From Candidatus Woesearchaeota archaeon (GTDB lineage: Archaea > Nanobdellota > Nanobdellia > Woesearchaeales > JAFGUC01), in assembly GCA_016938695.1 (NCBI GenBank), contig JAFGUC010000024.1, positions 124,001-188,000 on the forward strand: DNA of 64,000 bases, read 5' to 3'. How positions within the stretch are numbered: position 1 is the stretch's first letter; each line of letters begins with the position of its first letter. Shown here piece by piece: positions 1 through 10,630 of this stretch. The translations under genes and the position numbers were made by a program. The notes under the pieces are model-generated. The model saw only the letters and a program-made list of their open reading frames with translations. It searched no databases and was not told where the DNA came from.

Positions 1-400
1 CCATATTTTTTAAATCTTCTGAATTTTTCAGTGTTTTTGCAAGACAAATTGGTTTTTTGTGCAATTCATCTCGTACTAAAATAATTGAATTTTCACCAAA
101 AGAATCAATATGCTTAATTCCTGGTCTCATGATATCTGCGCCGTTTATCAAAAACTTAACAGCTGGAACATCAACTTCTACAAATGGAATTGTAATCTTA
201 TTTCCTAATATATATTTCAATGTTGGAACAATAGTATCCTTATAAACGAAAGCAACAAGATCCTTATCAATAAGATATCCTTTGACATCCTCAGTTTCAA
301 CATACTGCATGTTTAACTTTTTATCAAATGATATTCCATAAGGATTAAGTTTATCATTTAAATCTTTAATTTCTGATTTTGATATTGTTTTTCTTTTCAT
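1..400 (-). CDS. PUA-domain RNA-binding protein (partial, runs off left edge)
   Basis: Minus-strand reading from ATG at 400 gives MKRKTISKSEIKDLNDKLNPYGISF...VPAVKFLINGADIMRPGIKHIDSFGENSIILVRDELHKKPICLAKTL with no stop to position 1. 'GADIMRPGI' is PUA-like. ATGA overlap with the upstream gene. Confidence 0.75.
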   Translation of the reverse strand, partial: MKRKTISKSEIKDLNDKLNPYGISFDKKLNMQYVETEDVKGYLIDKDLVAFVYKDTIVPTLKYILGNKITIPFVEVDVPAVKFLINGADIMRPGIKHIDSFGENSIILVRDELHKKPICLAKTLKNSEDLKNM

Positions 401-630
401 TTCAAAATATCTTCAATTGGTTTAGAGTTCTTTTGAGTAATTTCTTTAGCTTGTGCTTCTAAATCAACGCCAAGTTTTTTTAAGCTTTCTATGTGCATAT
501 GAAGTAATTGCTCAACTATAGCAACCATTTTTGAAAGTTCTTGTCGTTCTTTAGCCAATACAGAAATAGAACCTTTATGAAAACCGATTTGTTCTTCAGT
601 AGACATTTGTTGTGTGTTTTCTTCAGTCAT
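397..630 (-). CDS. Small conserved hypothetical protein, possibly prefoldin-like helical
   Basis: 77-aa ORF, overlaps the next gene by 4 nt (translational coupling); helical composition. Confidence 0.7.
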   Translation of the reverse strand: MTEENTQQMSTEEQIGFHKGSISVLAKERQELSKMVAIVEQLLHMHIESLKKLGVDLEAQAKEITQKNSKPIEDILK

Positions 631-762
631 TTTATAATTAGCCTCCTTTGTCGTGAATAGTAGGGCTTTTATTTATAAATATTATGTGCTGTTTAAAAAT
701 AAAACCTCTCAATTAAATCATTCACAACATAAAATTATTTAAAGAAACAGTTGGGTATCTAA

Positions 763-2763
763 ATGCATATGACAATAATTGGACGAATTGTAGGTAAAAT
801 AACAACATCTCATTTTAGTTTTAAAATTGAAACAGAAGCAAAGAAATTTGACTTTGTTCAAGTATGTCATAAAGAATATGGTTTTGTTCTTTGTCAAATC
901 GTTGAATTAGAGCGCTTAGGAGATGATTATACTGCAGTTTGCAATATTATTGGTTACAAAGATGAATCTGATAACCGAGTTAAACTTCCAAGAAGTACGT
1001 TTGAACCAAGTACTGAAGTTCTATTTGCAGAAAATTCATTAGTTGAAGCAATAATTAAACTTGACGATTCTGCCAAAGGAGCATATCTTGGACTTTTAGA
1101 TGGTAAAGATATCCCTGTTTACCTAGATATGAATAAACTCTTAACAAAACATGTAGTTGTTCTTGCAAAGTCAGGTGCAGGAAAGTCATATTGTGTGGGA
1201 GTTTTATTAGAAGAAATAATAGAAAAAAACATTCCACTATTAATTATAGATCCTCATGGAGAATATTCTTCATTAAAATCGGAAAACGATAAAGATAAAG
1301 ACTTAATGATTAAATACAATATAAAACCAAAAGCGTATGTAAAAAATATACGAGAATATGGAGATTTCAAAATTGATAGAAATCTTGTTCCGTTAAAACT
1401 AAGTAACAGAATGGGATTAAAAGAACTCCTAAATATTATTCCAGTTAAACTATCAAACAATCAGACAGGATTGTTATACGATACATTACGAAATGTACCT
1501 AATTTCTCATTCTCTGAATTAAAATTCGCGCTTGAACAACAAGACTCAAATGTAAAATGGAGTTTAATTGGAATAATCGAAAGCTTAGAAAGTCTAAATT
1601 TGTTTGGTGAAGGTTATACATCATTAAATGAAATAATCCGTCCAGGACGATGTTCGATAATAAATCTAAAAGGAATGCCTCAAGCAGCACAAGAGATAGT
1701 AACTTACAAATTGTTACATGATTTATTTGAAGCAAGGAAATTAGAATCAATTCCACCATTCTTTTGTGTAATAGAAGAAGCACATAACTTCTGTCCTGAA
1801 CGAAGTTTTGGAGAAACAAAAGCATCAAGCATCATAAGAAATATTGCAAGCGAAGGTCGTAAATTTGGTTTAGGTCTAGCAGTTATTTCACAACGACCAG
1901 CACGACTAGATAAATCAGTTATTTCACAATGTACAACACAAATAATTCTAAAGATTACAAATCCTAATGACTTAAAGACAGTTCAAAATTCAGTTGAAGG
2001 AATAACTCAAGAATCAATGGGAGAAATAAAAAATTTACCTGTAGGTTCCGCAATGGTTTGTGGTTTAGTTGACATGCCTTTATTTGTAAATATTCGTCCA
2101 CGTAAAACCAAACACGGCGGAGAAGCAATTGACATGCTAAATCAAGATGTCCAACTAATGGAAGAACTAAATAAATTTGAAGATGAAAACAAAAAACCAC
2201 TAATATATCCTCAAACAACATTTGAAGAATTCAAACTTATGCATAACAAAGACTGGATATTCAAGAAAAAATTAATCCCTGCAATAATGTTTAACTGTTC
2301 ACAAAAAGATAACGAATACAAAATTCTAATCGAACTTGACAATGGAGAAGTTGTACTAAATGTTGATACGCTAGATACTGCAAAACTTCCCGATTTAGAC
2401 AAATTATCTAGAAAAGAAATTCAGACATTAAGTCAAGCATTTCAATTGAAGAAATTTTCATTAAATGGATTTATTCAAACAAATGGTTCTGGTTTAGATA
2501 TAAAAATAACTTTAGACAACTTAGTCAAAAAAGGATTTTTATTGGGTAGTTCAACATCTTACGAATTGAATCCAAAAGTAATACTTGGAAGCCTAAACGA
2601 ATTTGCATGTTTCGAAAAAATTCGGTTTGAATCAATTGACCTAAAAACTGAACCAATAAATTCTAACTTGGACGAAATAAAAACTCATCTAAAAAGATTC
2701 ACAGAAATAATTGATTATGAAGATTGCTATATAGTCAAATATGAAGCAATGCCTTCAAATTAA
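763..2763 (+). CDS. HerA-like ATPase (HAS-barrel + DUF87 helicase)
   Basis: 666 aa; N-terminal HAS-barrel-like region, Walker A 'LAKSGAGKSYCVGVLLEE', Walker B-like 'FFCVIEEAHNFCPE', 'EGRKFGLGLAVISQRPARLDKSVISQCTTQI'. Confidence 0.9.
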   Translation: MHMTIIGRIVGKITTSHFSFKIETEAKKFDFVQVCHKEYGFVLCQIVELERLGDDYTAVCNIIGYKDESDNRVKLPRSTFEPSTEVLFAENSLVEAIIKLDDSAKGAYLGLLDGKDIPVYLDMNKLLTKHVVVLAKSGAGKSYCVGVLLEEIIEKNIPLLIIDPHGEYSSLKSENDKDKDLMIKYNIKPKAYVKNIREYGDFKIDRNLVPLKLSNRMGLKELLNIIPVKLSNNQTGLLYDTLRNVPNFSFSELKFALEQQDSNVKWSLIGIIESLESLNLFGEGYTSLNEIIRPGRCSIINLKGMPQAAQEIVTYKLLHDLFEARKLESIPPFFCVIEEAHNFCPERSFGETKASSIIRNIASEGRKFGLGLAVISQRPARLDKSVISQCTTQIILKITNPNDLKTVQNSVEGITQESMGEIKNLPVGSAMVCGLVDMPLFVNIRPRKTKHGGEAIDMLNQDVQLMEELNKFEDENKKPLIYPQTTFEEFKLMHNKDWIFKKKLIPAIMFNCSQKDNEYKILIELDNGEVVLNVDTLDTAKLPDLDKLSRKEIQTLSQAFQLKKFSLNGFIQTNGSGLDIKITLDNLVKKGFLLGSSTSYELNPKVILGSLNEFACFEKIRFESIDLKTEPINSNLDEIKTHLKRFTEIIDYEDCYIVKYEAMPSN

Positions 2764-2803
2764 TTACAAATATTTTTATATTAAACAAATTATATAACTC
2801 TTT

Positions 2804-3196
2804 ATGGAATCTGAAAAACCTCAAGAATTATTAAACCTTGAAAATGCTGTTAACAGTGTAATTAAATCTGCTCCAGAGGATATGAGAATAATTGTTGCAA
2901 CATCAATGGTTAATATTGTAAGTAAAACATTTGAAGATATTTCTAATTTTCTTGAAGACGAAAGAATAATTAAAAAATATGGGTGCCTTGATTTAACGAC
3001 AAGAAATTATGAAAAAATTTGGAAATTTATTTCAAGATATGCAACAAAAACATTTACAAAAGATTACAATAATAATGTAACTTTACGAACAGTATTCACA
3101 AAACAAGAATCAAAAATGCATAGACAAAATTGTCTTGATTCCATGTTATTGTTATACAAAACTCAAGGATTTAAGCAAAAAGGGTTATACTTATAA
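2804..3196 (+). CDS. Hypothetical protein
   Basis: 130-aa ORF in HerA orientation, TATA-like tract upstream. Confidence 0.6.
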   Translation: MESEKPQELLNLENAVNSVIKSAPEDMRIIVATSMVNIVSKTFEDISNFLEDERIIKKYGCLDLTTRNYEKIWKFISRYATKTFTKDYNNNVTLRTVFTKQESKMHRQNCLDSMLLLYKTQGFKQKGLYL

Positions 3197-3201
3197 TAAC
3201 G

Positions 3202-3435
3202 CTATTCAACTTCGACAATCAAATACTTACCAACGACATAGTATTTTGCATATAGTTCTTCTTGTGGTCGTAATTTTCTAGGAATTTGTAAATATGTAGT
3301 ATTTTCTTTGCTAGACCTTTTAAACGCTCGTACTTTTATTCCTTCAAATTTTTTATTAAAAATAAAAAAATCAGAAATATTTCCCTTAAGTTCCGAAATT
3401 AAATCTCTTTTAGTTTCAAAAGTTAAAATTTTCAT
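3202..3435 (-). CDS. Hypothetical protein, paralogue of the upstream gene (start at MKILTFETK)
   Basis: Internal start at 3435 aligns with the neighbouring ORF's 'MAKILSLQTK'; shares the 'YLQIPRKLRPQ' / 'FLIPKNLRKR' block. Confidence 0.6.
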   Translation of the reverse strand: MKILTFETKRDLISELKGNISDFFIFNKKFEGIKVRAFKRSSKENTTYLQIPRKLRPQEELYAKYYVVGKYLIVEVE

Positions 3436-3436
3436 T

Positions 3437-3754
3437 TTAATTAAGGGAGTTATAATTGTACTCCTTGTCGACTGCGTAAATAAAAAAAGTCTTATTTCGA
3501 ACATCTAATCTTTGACAGATTATTTTTTTATCTTGAAGTTTAATCCTTTTACGCAAGTTTTTTGGAATAAGAAAATATTTTGTTCGCCCCTCTTTTCCTC
3601 TTTTGCAAATTTCTGTCTTTGCAGAAAAATCATTTTCAGAAAACACAACTAAGTCATTAATTGTAGTTTTCACTTGTCTTGCTTCGTCATCGCTCATTTC
3701 GATCTCATATACGTATTTGTCTTCTTTCGTTTGTAAAGATAGTATTTTTGCCAT
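3437..3754 (-). CDS. Hypothetical protein (tandem paralogue)
   Basis: 105-aa ORF MAKILSLQTKEDKYVYEIEMSDDEARQVKTTINDLVVF...; same domain pattern as 3202-3435. Confidence 0.65.
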   Translation of the reverse strand: MAKILSLQTKEDKYVYEIEMSDDEARQVKTTINDLVVFSENDFSAKTEICKRGKEGRTKYFLIPKNLRKRIKLQDKKIICQRLDVRNKTFFIYAVDKEYNYNSLN

Positions 3755-3843
3755 GTTTGCCCCAACAAATTAATGTTAAAGAAAAAGAAAATTACAAAGA
3801 TTATTTAACTTTGCAAAAAAAATTCGGAAAATTTCCGGAAAAA

Positions 3844-5499
3844 TTAATTATTTTTTCCGAACTTTTTAGTTACTGCACTAAGAACAAGTCCATAAAACAT
3901 TGGAGCTGGTTTTGTCAAACTTGACTTAAGTTCTGGATGTGCTTGAGTTCCAACAAAATAAGTTTTTTCAGGTAACTCAATAAATTCAACTAATTTTCCA
4001 TTAGGACTTAGACCAGAAAAAACAAGTCCTTTGTCCGATAATATCTTGTGAAACTCAGGGTTAACTTCATATCGATGTCGATGTCTTTCGCTAACCTTTT
4101 CAGATTCATACAATTCAAATATCTTTGTACCCTTCTTGATATTTGCTTCGTATGCGCCAAGTCTCATAGTTCCACCTTTCTCAGTAATTGTTATTTGCTC
4201 AGGTAAAATATCAACAACTGGATTTGTGGTATCCTTGTCAATTTCTGTAGAATTAGCATCAGTTAATCCACATACATTTCTAGCGAATTCAATAACTGCT
4301 AATTGCAGACCATAACAAATTCCTAAAAAAGGAATATCGTTTTCTCTAGCACAGTGAATAATCTTGACTTTTCCTTCGACACCACGTGATCCAAAACCAC
4401 CGGGAACAATTATTCCATCAATTCCTGCTAGTGCTTTTTTAGCATCATCTAATGTCTCAATTTTTGTTGTCTCAACCCATTTAATATTAACCTTACAATC
4501 AAGATGTGCGCTAGAATGCATTAATGCTTCAACAACACTTGCATACGAATCTTCTAATCTAGTATACTTACCACAAATCGCAATAGTTATTACTTTCTTT
4601 TGACCATTCATGTTGTAGCTTAAAGACTCAACAAGATGTTTCCATTTCTCTAAATCTGCATTGTGAGTTAATTTAAACTTAGCATTAATAGTATCATCAA
4701 CATTTTGTTCCTTGAATTCAATAGGAATCTTATATACGGAATCGACATCAACACCAGTAACAATTGATTCTTTACTAACATTACAAAAATTTGCAATCTT
4801 TTCTTTCAATTGTTCGGGAATATATTCTTGACATCTGCCAATAATCATGTCTGGCCATATTCCCCTTTCATTAAGCAACTTAACGCTTTGTTGAGTTGGT
4901 TTTGATTTTGGTTCATTAACGCCATTTGGAATCGGTATGTATGTTAAATGAACATAAAATACATTCTCTCGTCCAAGATCATTTTTCAATTGTCTTGTTG
5001 CTTCAATGTATAATTCATTTTCCATGTCACCAACAGTTCCACCAACTTCAATAATTACAATATTTGCTTTTTCTTCAAGAGCGATATCATAAAACCAATC
5101 TTTAATGTGGTTAGTAACGTGAGGTATCAATTGAACAGTTTTTCCAAGAAAATCTCCTTTTCGTTCTTTGTCAAGAATTCCTTTGTAAACTTTACCCATT
5201 GTAAGATTCCATTTTATTTTAGCACTGATATTAAGGAATCTCTCATAATGGCCAAAGTCCATATCGACTTCTCCACCATCATCTAAGACAAAAACTTCTC
5301 CGTGCTCAATAGGATTCATTGTTCCAGGATCAATATTTAAGTATCCGTCGCATTTGATTGGAACAACTTTATACTCGTTAGAAAATAGTTTTCCAATGCT
5401 TGCACTCGCAATACCTTTTCCAAGACCAGAAATAACTCCGCCGGTGACAACAATAAATTTTATGTTGTTTTTTTTAATTTCATCTAATTTATCTTTCAA
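3844..5499 (-). CDS. pyrG: CTP synthase
   Basis: 551 aa; 'KFIVVTGGVISGLGKGI' N-terminus, glutaminase motif 'FLGICYGLQLAVIEFARN', 'IIVPGGFGSRG'. Confidence 0.98.
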   Translation of the reverse strand: MKDKLDEIKKNNIKFIVVTGGVISGLGKGIASASIGKLFSNEYKVVPIKCDGYLNIDPGTMNPIEHGEVFVLDDGGEVDMDFGHYERFLNISAKIKWNLTMGKVYKGILDKERKGDFLGKTVQLIPHVTNHIKDWFYDIALEEKANIVIIEVGGTVGDMENELYIEATRQLKNDLGRENVFYVHLTYIPIPNGVNEPKSKPTQQSVKLLNERGIWPDMIIGRCQEYIPEQLKEKIANFCNVSKESIVTGVDVDSVYKIPIEFKEQNVDDTINAKFKLTHNADLEKWKHLVESLSYNMNGQKKVITIAICGKYTRLEDSYASVVEALMHSSAHLDCKVNIKWVETTKIETLDDAKKALAGIDGIIVPGGFGSRGVEGKVKIIHCARENDIPFLGICYGLQLAVIEFARNVCGLTDANSTEIDKDTTNPVVDILPEQITITEKGGTMRLGAYEANIKKGTKIFELYESEKVSERHRHRYEVNPEFHKILSDKGLVFSGLSPNGKLVEFIELPEKTYFVGTQAHPELKSSLTKPAPMFYGLVLSAVTKKFGKNN

Positions 5500-5584
5500 A
5501 ACAATCCCCGGATTATATAGAACCTATCGGACCTTTAAAAGTTTTTTGGCAAGTTAAACTATATTGTGGAAAATATATTTACAA

Positions 5585-6214
5585 TCACATAATTGAACTT
5601 ATAAAATTAAATAAACTTCCAAAGAAATTAGCTCCATCAAACCCAGGTAACGGAATTAAATTAAACAACATCAAGAAGAAATTTATCTTTGAAGTTAATA
5701 ATAAAACTGGTAAGAAATGTTTATTCTTTTTACTTAAGAGATTGTTTTTAACAATTATCATTGGCACAATCCACAATAAAAAATTAACAAAAGGTCCTGC
5801 TATAGAAATTAGACTTCGCGCAAGATAATAATTACTTCCCGAGCAAAAAGCTGAACCCGGAACACAAAATGATGCAACATATGCAGGAACTATAAAAATG
5901 AAACCAAAACTCATCAATTTTAAAACCAACGCAATAACTAACCAAGTATATGCTGCGTGAAACGTTGCATTAAATCCAAAAGCTAACGCAACAAACTTAT
6001 GTCCCATCTCATGCAATATAATTGCTGGAGCAGCGATTAGAACTGCAGTTTTCATATCCTTCCAAAACATATTGCTTTGTGTTTTTTGAAAGCTTTCAAA
6101 AACCTGGTATGGTCTATTAAAAACCTTGTTTGCACTAAGGTGGTCTTTAAAGATAAAACCAACTATAAAAGTCATAGCTAAAACATCAAATATTTCTTGG
6201 ATTGTGAAAAACAT
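5585..6214 (-). CDS. Site-2 protease-like M50 metallopeptidase
   Basis: 209 aa multi-TM; 'HEMGH' zinc motif and 'NLIPLPGFDGANFF' (NxxPxxxxDG-like). Confidence 0.85.
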   Translation of the reverse strand: MFFTIQEIFDVLAMTFIVGFIFKDHLSANKVFNRPYQVFESFQKTQSNMFWKDMKTAVLIAAPAIILHEMGHKFVALAFGFNATFHAAYTWLVIALVLKLMSFGFIFIVPAYVASFCVPGSAFCSGSNYYLARSLISIAGPFVNFLLWIVPMIIVKNNLLSKKNKHFLPVLLLTSKINFFLMLFNLIPLPGFDGANFFGSLFNFISSIM

Positions 6215-6365
6215 ATTATGTTGTCACTCAAGTCTCTATTTAAATTTTATTCTTATACAAATTGCGAAATTTCAAAGAAAATAACGATTTTGCAAATAAA
6301 CTCATTTTAACTACTATGTGATACAAACATAATTTTAAAATACCTATATTGGTTTTATATATAGG

Positions 6366-7361
6366 ATGAATGATGTTAATGCAGTTCCGATCATCAGGTT
6401 CGTTGATGTGAGGAAAGACTTCAAGGGGAAGAGGGTACTTAACAATATTAGTTTTGAAGTTAAGTCTAAAGAGATAGTTGGAATTATAGGACTATCTGGT
6501 TCCGGAAAAACAACCTTGTTAAATCTTCTAATTGGTTTTATTAAACCAACTCAAGGCGACGTATTATTCCACGCTGAACATCTATTAGAATACGATGACA
6601 AGAATACTTTTCGTTCAATATTTTCTAGACCTCGAGAAGTAAGAAAAACTTTCGGTTTTGCGTCACAATATCCTTCATTTTATTCTGAATTATCTGTAAC
6701 TGAAAATCTACAATACTTTGGAAGTTTATACAATCTAAATCATGACTCATTAAAAAGTAATATAGTTTCATTACTTCATTTAATGGAATTATTCGATGCA
6801 CGTCACGTCAAAGCAGGAAGCTTAAGTGGTGGAATGCAACGACGTCTTGATATCGCTTGTGCATTAATACATGATCCAAAAGTTTTAATTCTTGATGAGC
6901 CAACATCAGACCTTGATACAAAATTAAGAAAGCACATTTGGCACCTTCTAAGAAGAATAAATGAAAAGGGAACAACAATTATTCTTTCTTCACACCATTT
7001 AGAAGATTTAGAATATGCTTGTGATAAGATAGCAGTTATTCATAACAATGAACTTGTCAATTTTGGAGCTCCAGATATGTTAAAGAATAATTACACTTCT
7101 GAAGTTGAAATTCAAGTTGAAACAGTAAGTGCAAAATATTCTGATATCGTTCGAGCAGTAGGTCCTCTTGTTGCAAAAGCAAAAACAATAGAACAAGATC
7201 ACAAAATAAAATTATATACATCAAAAGTCGAAGATTGTCTATATAAGATACTGCATTCAATAGTTGCAAGTGATGATGTTCTCGTAGATTTAATTGTCAG
7301 TAAACCTTCATTAGTAGAAGTATTTGAATCTCTTACTAAAAAAACAGGTGTTAAAAAATGA
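6366..7361 (+). CDS. ABC transporter ATP-binding protein
   Basis: Walker A 'GLSGSGKTTLLN', signature 'LSGGMQRRLDIACAL', Walker B 'VLILDEPTSDLD'. Confidence 0.96.
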   Translation: MNDVNAVPIIRFVDVRKDFKGKRVLNNISFEVKSKEIVGIIGLSGSGKTTLLNLLIGFIKPTQGDVLFHAEHLLEYDDKNTFRSIFSRPREVRKTFGFASQYPSFYSELSVTENLQYFGSLYNLNHDSLKSNIVSLLHLMELFDARHVKAGSLSGGMQRRLDIACALIHDPKVLILDEPTSDLDTKLRKHIWHLLRRINEKGTTIILSSHHLEDLEYACDKIAVIHNNELVNFGAPDMLKNNYTSEVEIQVETVSAKYSDIVRAVGPLVAKAKTIEQDHKIKLYTSKVEDCLYKILHSIVASDDVLVDLIVSKPSLVEVFESLTKKTGVKK

Positions 7362-9241
7362 AGCTATTTAAAGTAATACAAAAGAATTTCAAACTTCTGT
7401 TTAGATCTAAGTTTACTAGTTTCTTATTCCTTTTTGGTCCACTAATAGTAATAATGTTAGTAGGATTCGCATTTAACAATTTTGGTCAATACAAAATACT
7501 TGTGGGAACATACAGTGATGAATACAGTACTTTAGCAAAAGACTATGTTGTCGAATTGTCTGCAAGTAATTTTAGGATTACAAAATATTCTTCAGAAGAA
7601 GAATGTGTCAACGAAATTAAATATGGCGGGGTGCACACTTGCCTCGTTTTTCCAAGAAACTTTGACGTATTAACTGGTAACAGTACTTTAAAGTTTTATG
7701 TTGATCCATCTAACTCAAATTTAGTTTGGATGGTTGTAGATGAAGTATCAAAGAAAATAAAAACAAGTTCTTCAAAAGTTCAATTAAACATTACTCAAGA
7801 TATTATTGGTAGAGTTGAAGCATCATCAACAATGGCTTCAGATGTATCTGCACTTTTAGTGCAGATTTCAACAAATAATGATGCAGTTTCAACAGGAATT
7901 GTACAATCTTCAAATTTAGCGAACGATTTAGATTTAGGAGTAGACGACGTCCCAAAAGCATCATCAATTAGTACAATAACTACAAGTAGTAATTTGGATG
8001 ACTTATTAGAAAAAGCATTAGATTCTGTTACTGAAACCGAAGATTTAGTGGACTCAATAAAAGACAGTACTACTTGGGACACAATTGCAAACAAAACAGA
8101 ACTAACCTCTATTCTAAACTCTGCAGAAAGTTCTGCAGCAACATTACGAACTTCAATTAATACCAAATACAATGGAACAAGAGATTCCTTAGTAGGAATA
8201 ACTCAAAGCTTATATTCTTTAGATTCGGATTTAGATCAAATAGAAAATTTATTGTCTTCAGTGCAAGAAACACGAGAAGATTTGCTTGTTAGTTTAGGCA
8301 AAATAAAATCCGATGTAGCTTCAATAAAATCTGATCTAACTCTTGCAATAGACAAAGTATCATTAATAAAATCAACTCTTTCAGGCATGTCGGTTAAAGA
8401 TGCAGGAAGTATCGTTACTCCAATTACAACTGAAGTAATAGAAATAACTAACGATGATGAAGAAAGTCACGTCAATTTCTTTTTTCCTGCCTTAATAATT
8501 CTAATGATAATGTTTGTAGGACTATTACTGTCTGCTTTAAACATTGTAATGGAAAAGAATTCACGAGCATATTTTAGAAACTTTATAACTCCAACAGGAG
8601 ACAGTCTATTTTTGTTTTCTGGATTCTTTACAAACTTTATAATCTTATCAGTGGAACTCTTAATCATCTTATCCGTAACTTATCTTGCATTTGATTCAAC
8701 AATACTAGAAAACATTGGAATAACAATTTTAGTATTGGTAATGACTTCTACTTTCTTCATAATACTAGGAATGATAATTGGTTACTTGTTTAAATCTGAA
8801 GAAGCAGCAATACTAGGAACAATAAGTCTAAGTTGTATTTTCTTTTTCATATCAAATTTAATATTGCCTTTAGATGCATTACCTGATGAAATAAAATTCT
8901 TAGTAGGTTTTAATCCGTTCATTATTGCAAACAATTTGTTAAGACGATCTTTATTATTTAACACAGGATTCCTAGTCATGTATGAAGACTTGCTGTTGTT
9001 CGGTTTGTACATCTTGGGTGCAATTGTCTTATTATATGCAATGCAGAAAATAATGAAACTAAAATTCTTTTATCACAATAGCTTAAAGAATAAAAAAGTA
9101 AATGATGTTGTTGAATTAGAAGATGCAAACACTACGCTTGATGACAAAGCTGAAAAAAAATCAAAGAAGACTAATAAAAAAGAAGCAAAAGTTGAACCAG
9201 CTAAAGAATCTCAAGACGGAAAAGAAGTTGCATCAAAATAA
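7358..9241 (+). CDS. ABC-2 type transporter permease with large extracellular coiled-coil insert
   Basis: ATGA overlap with the ATPase; one N-terminal TM, ~330 aa soluble Ser/Thr-rich coiled-coil region, then a TM cluster. Confidence 0.88.
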   Translation: MKLFKVIQKNFKLLFRSKFTSFLFLFGPLIVIMLVGFAFNNFGQYKILVGTYSDEYSTLAKDYVVELSASNFRITKYSSEEECVNEIKYGGVHTCLVFPRNFDVLTGNSTLKFYVDPSNSNLVWMVVDEVSKKIKTSSSKVQLNITQDIIGRVEASSTMASDVSALLVQISTNNDAVSTGIVQSSNLANDLDLGVDDVPKASSISTITTSSNLDDLLEKALDSVTETEDLVDSIKDSTTWDTIANKTELTSILNSAESSAATLRTSINTKYNGTRDSLVGITQSLYSLDSDLDQIENLLSSVQETREDLLVSLGKIKSDVASIKSDLTLAIDKVSLIKSTLSGMSVKDAGSIVTPITTEVIEITNDDEESHVNFFFPALIILMIMFVGLLLSALNIVMEKNSRAYFRNFITPTGDSLFLFSGFFTNFIILSVELLIILSVTYLAFDSTILENIGITILVLVMTSTFFIILGMIIGYLFKSEEAAILGTISLSCIFFFISNLILPLDALPDEIKFLVGFNPFIIANNLLRRSLLFNTGFLVMYEDLLLFGLYILGAIVLLYAMQKIMKLKFFYHNSLKNKKVNDVVELEDANTTLDDKAEKKSKKTNKKEAKVEPAKESQDGKEVASK

Positions 9242-9262
9242 TTTATTTTATTGGGGGTTACA

Positions 9263-10105
9263 TTGGTAGGATTGAATTTTAATGGAAAGCATATTGATTT
9301 AGGTTCTCTAAAAAAGCACGTTCCTAATAAGCCTTCTGCGAATAAAACAACTCCTAAAAGTCAACCAAAATCAATGCCAAAAAAACAGATATCGCCTACA
9401 CCTCCTAAAAAAGATCTAATAATTTTTGGTGAAAAGATTGATTCTGAATTCATAAAACGAGAATTAAATTTCTTTATCGTATTTGTAAAGACAACAAAAG
9501 CTGGAAAAGTATTAGTAGGTATACTGTCTTTCCTATTTTTATTATCATTAATATATTTCCTTATTCTGTCGGGACTTCCAATTGTCCTACGAATTTTATT
9601 TTTTTTATTAACACTAATTATTATAACTGGAGCATTTATTCTAGAAATAATCTTATTACACAAAAAACAACTATTAGTTGGAGTATATGTTACTGATTTA
9701 TACTACGCAACTGCAAAAAAAGTATACGCTACAATAGAAAAAAACAACCCTGATAGAAAATCCTTGAAGGCACCTTGGTTACTAACTCAATTCAAATTAC
9801 TATTAAGATTTACATTTCCATTTTTCAAAAGAGTAACAAAAGAAGAATACGCTAAAATGACTCTCGAAGAAAAGAAGAAATATTTGAAAAGTTGGGAAAC
9901 TTATGTAGCAAAAGTAAAAAAAATACGAGAACAACAAAAACGTGAAGCAGAAGAAATGCAAAAACTAAAAATAAAGAAGCAACAAGAACAAAAATTACGT
10001 GAAGAACAAAAGCAAAGGAAACTACAAGAATCCAAAGACAAATTAGCTAAATCTTCTTCCAAAGATAAAAAACCTAATAAAGCACCAAAATCTTCTTCTA
10101 AATAA
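9263..10105 (+). CDS. Membrane protein with Lys/Glu-rich cytoplasmic tail, unknown function
   Basis: ORF track begins at TTG 9251; GGGGG at 9253-9257 suits a TTG start at 9263. Central TM segments, C-terminal low-complexity K/E/Q/S tail. Confidence 0.65.
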   Translation: MVGLNFNGKHIDLGSLKKHVPNKPSANKTTPKSQPKSMPKKQISPTPPKKDLIIFGEKIDSEFIKRELNFFIVFVKTTKAGKVLVGILSFLFLLSLIYFLILSGLPIVLRILFFLLTLIIITGAFILEIILLHKKQLLVGVYVTDLYYATAKKVYATIEKNNPDRKSLKAPWLLTQFKLLLRFTFPFFKRVTKEEYAKMTLEEKKKYLKSWETYVAKVKKIREQQKREAEEMQKLKIKKQQEQKLREEQKQRKLQESKDKLAKSSSKDKKPNKAPKSSSK

Positions 10106-10630
10106 ATGGTAATAGTAGGTATAACTGGAACACCTGGAACAGGAAAAAGTACTCTTGCAAAATATTTGGTTTCTTATTTCAATGCTATGGAAATAAATGA
10201 CACTTCATCAAAGTGGATATATTATGATGTGACTTCCCTAATAAAAGAAAATAATCTATTTGATTCAAAAGATGAAGACGGTACTTTGGTAATTGATGAA
10301 AAAAAATTAGTATCTTTTTTACTAAAAAAAATATCTCAAGACATAGGAAATAATATTATTGTCGATTCATTTTTCTCTCACTATTTGCCATCTTCCATTG
10401 TAGATATATTGGTGTTGTGCGTGTGTGATATATCTTTACTTAACAAACGATTATCTCAACGTAATTATTCTCTCCAAAAAATACGTGAAAATTTAGATGC
10501 AGAAATAACTGAATGCTGTGGGACTGAAGCTCAAGAACGTGGACACAATATACTAATTTACGATTCTTCTAAAGAATCTGTTTCAGATTTTGCAAGAAAA
10601 TTAGAACATTTTATTGTAGATTTAGACTAA
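10106..10630 (+). CDS. Adenylate kinase-like P-loop NMP kinase (AK6/Fap7-like)
   Basis: 'GITGTPGTGKSTLAKYL' P-loop; 174 aa; 'VLCVCDISLLNKRLSQRNYSLQKIRENLDAEI' resembles the AK6 family. Confidence 0.82.
   Translation: MVIVGITGTPGTGKSTLAKYLVSYFNAMEINDTSSKWIYYDVTSLIKENNLFDSKDEDGTLVIDEKKLVSFLLKKISQDIGNNIIVDSFFSHYLPSSIVDILVLCVCDISLLNKRLSQRNYSLQKIRENLDAEITECCGTEAQERGHNILIYDSSKESVSDFARKLEHFIVDLD

Noticed and set aside
1499-1828. Antisense ORF opposite the HerA gene
   Set aside because: Leu/Ile/Ser-rich shadow ORF opposite a strongly supported CDS.
7795-8172. 125-aa antisense ORF
   Set aside because: Shadow of the ABC permease coding sequence; composition mirrors Ser/Thr/Asp codons.
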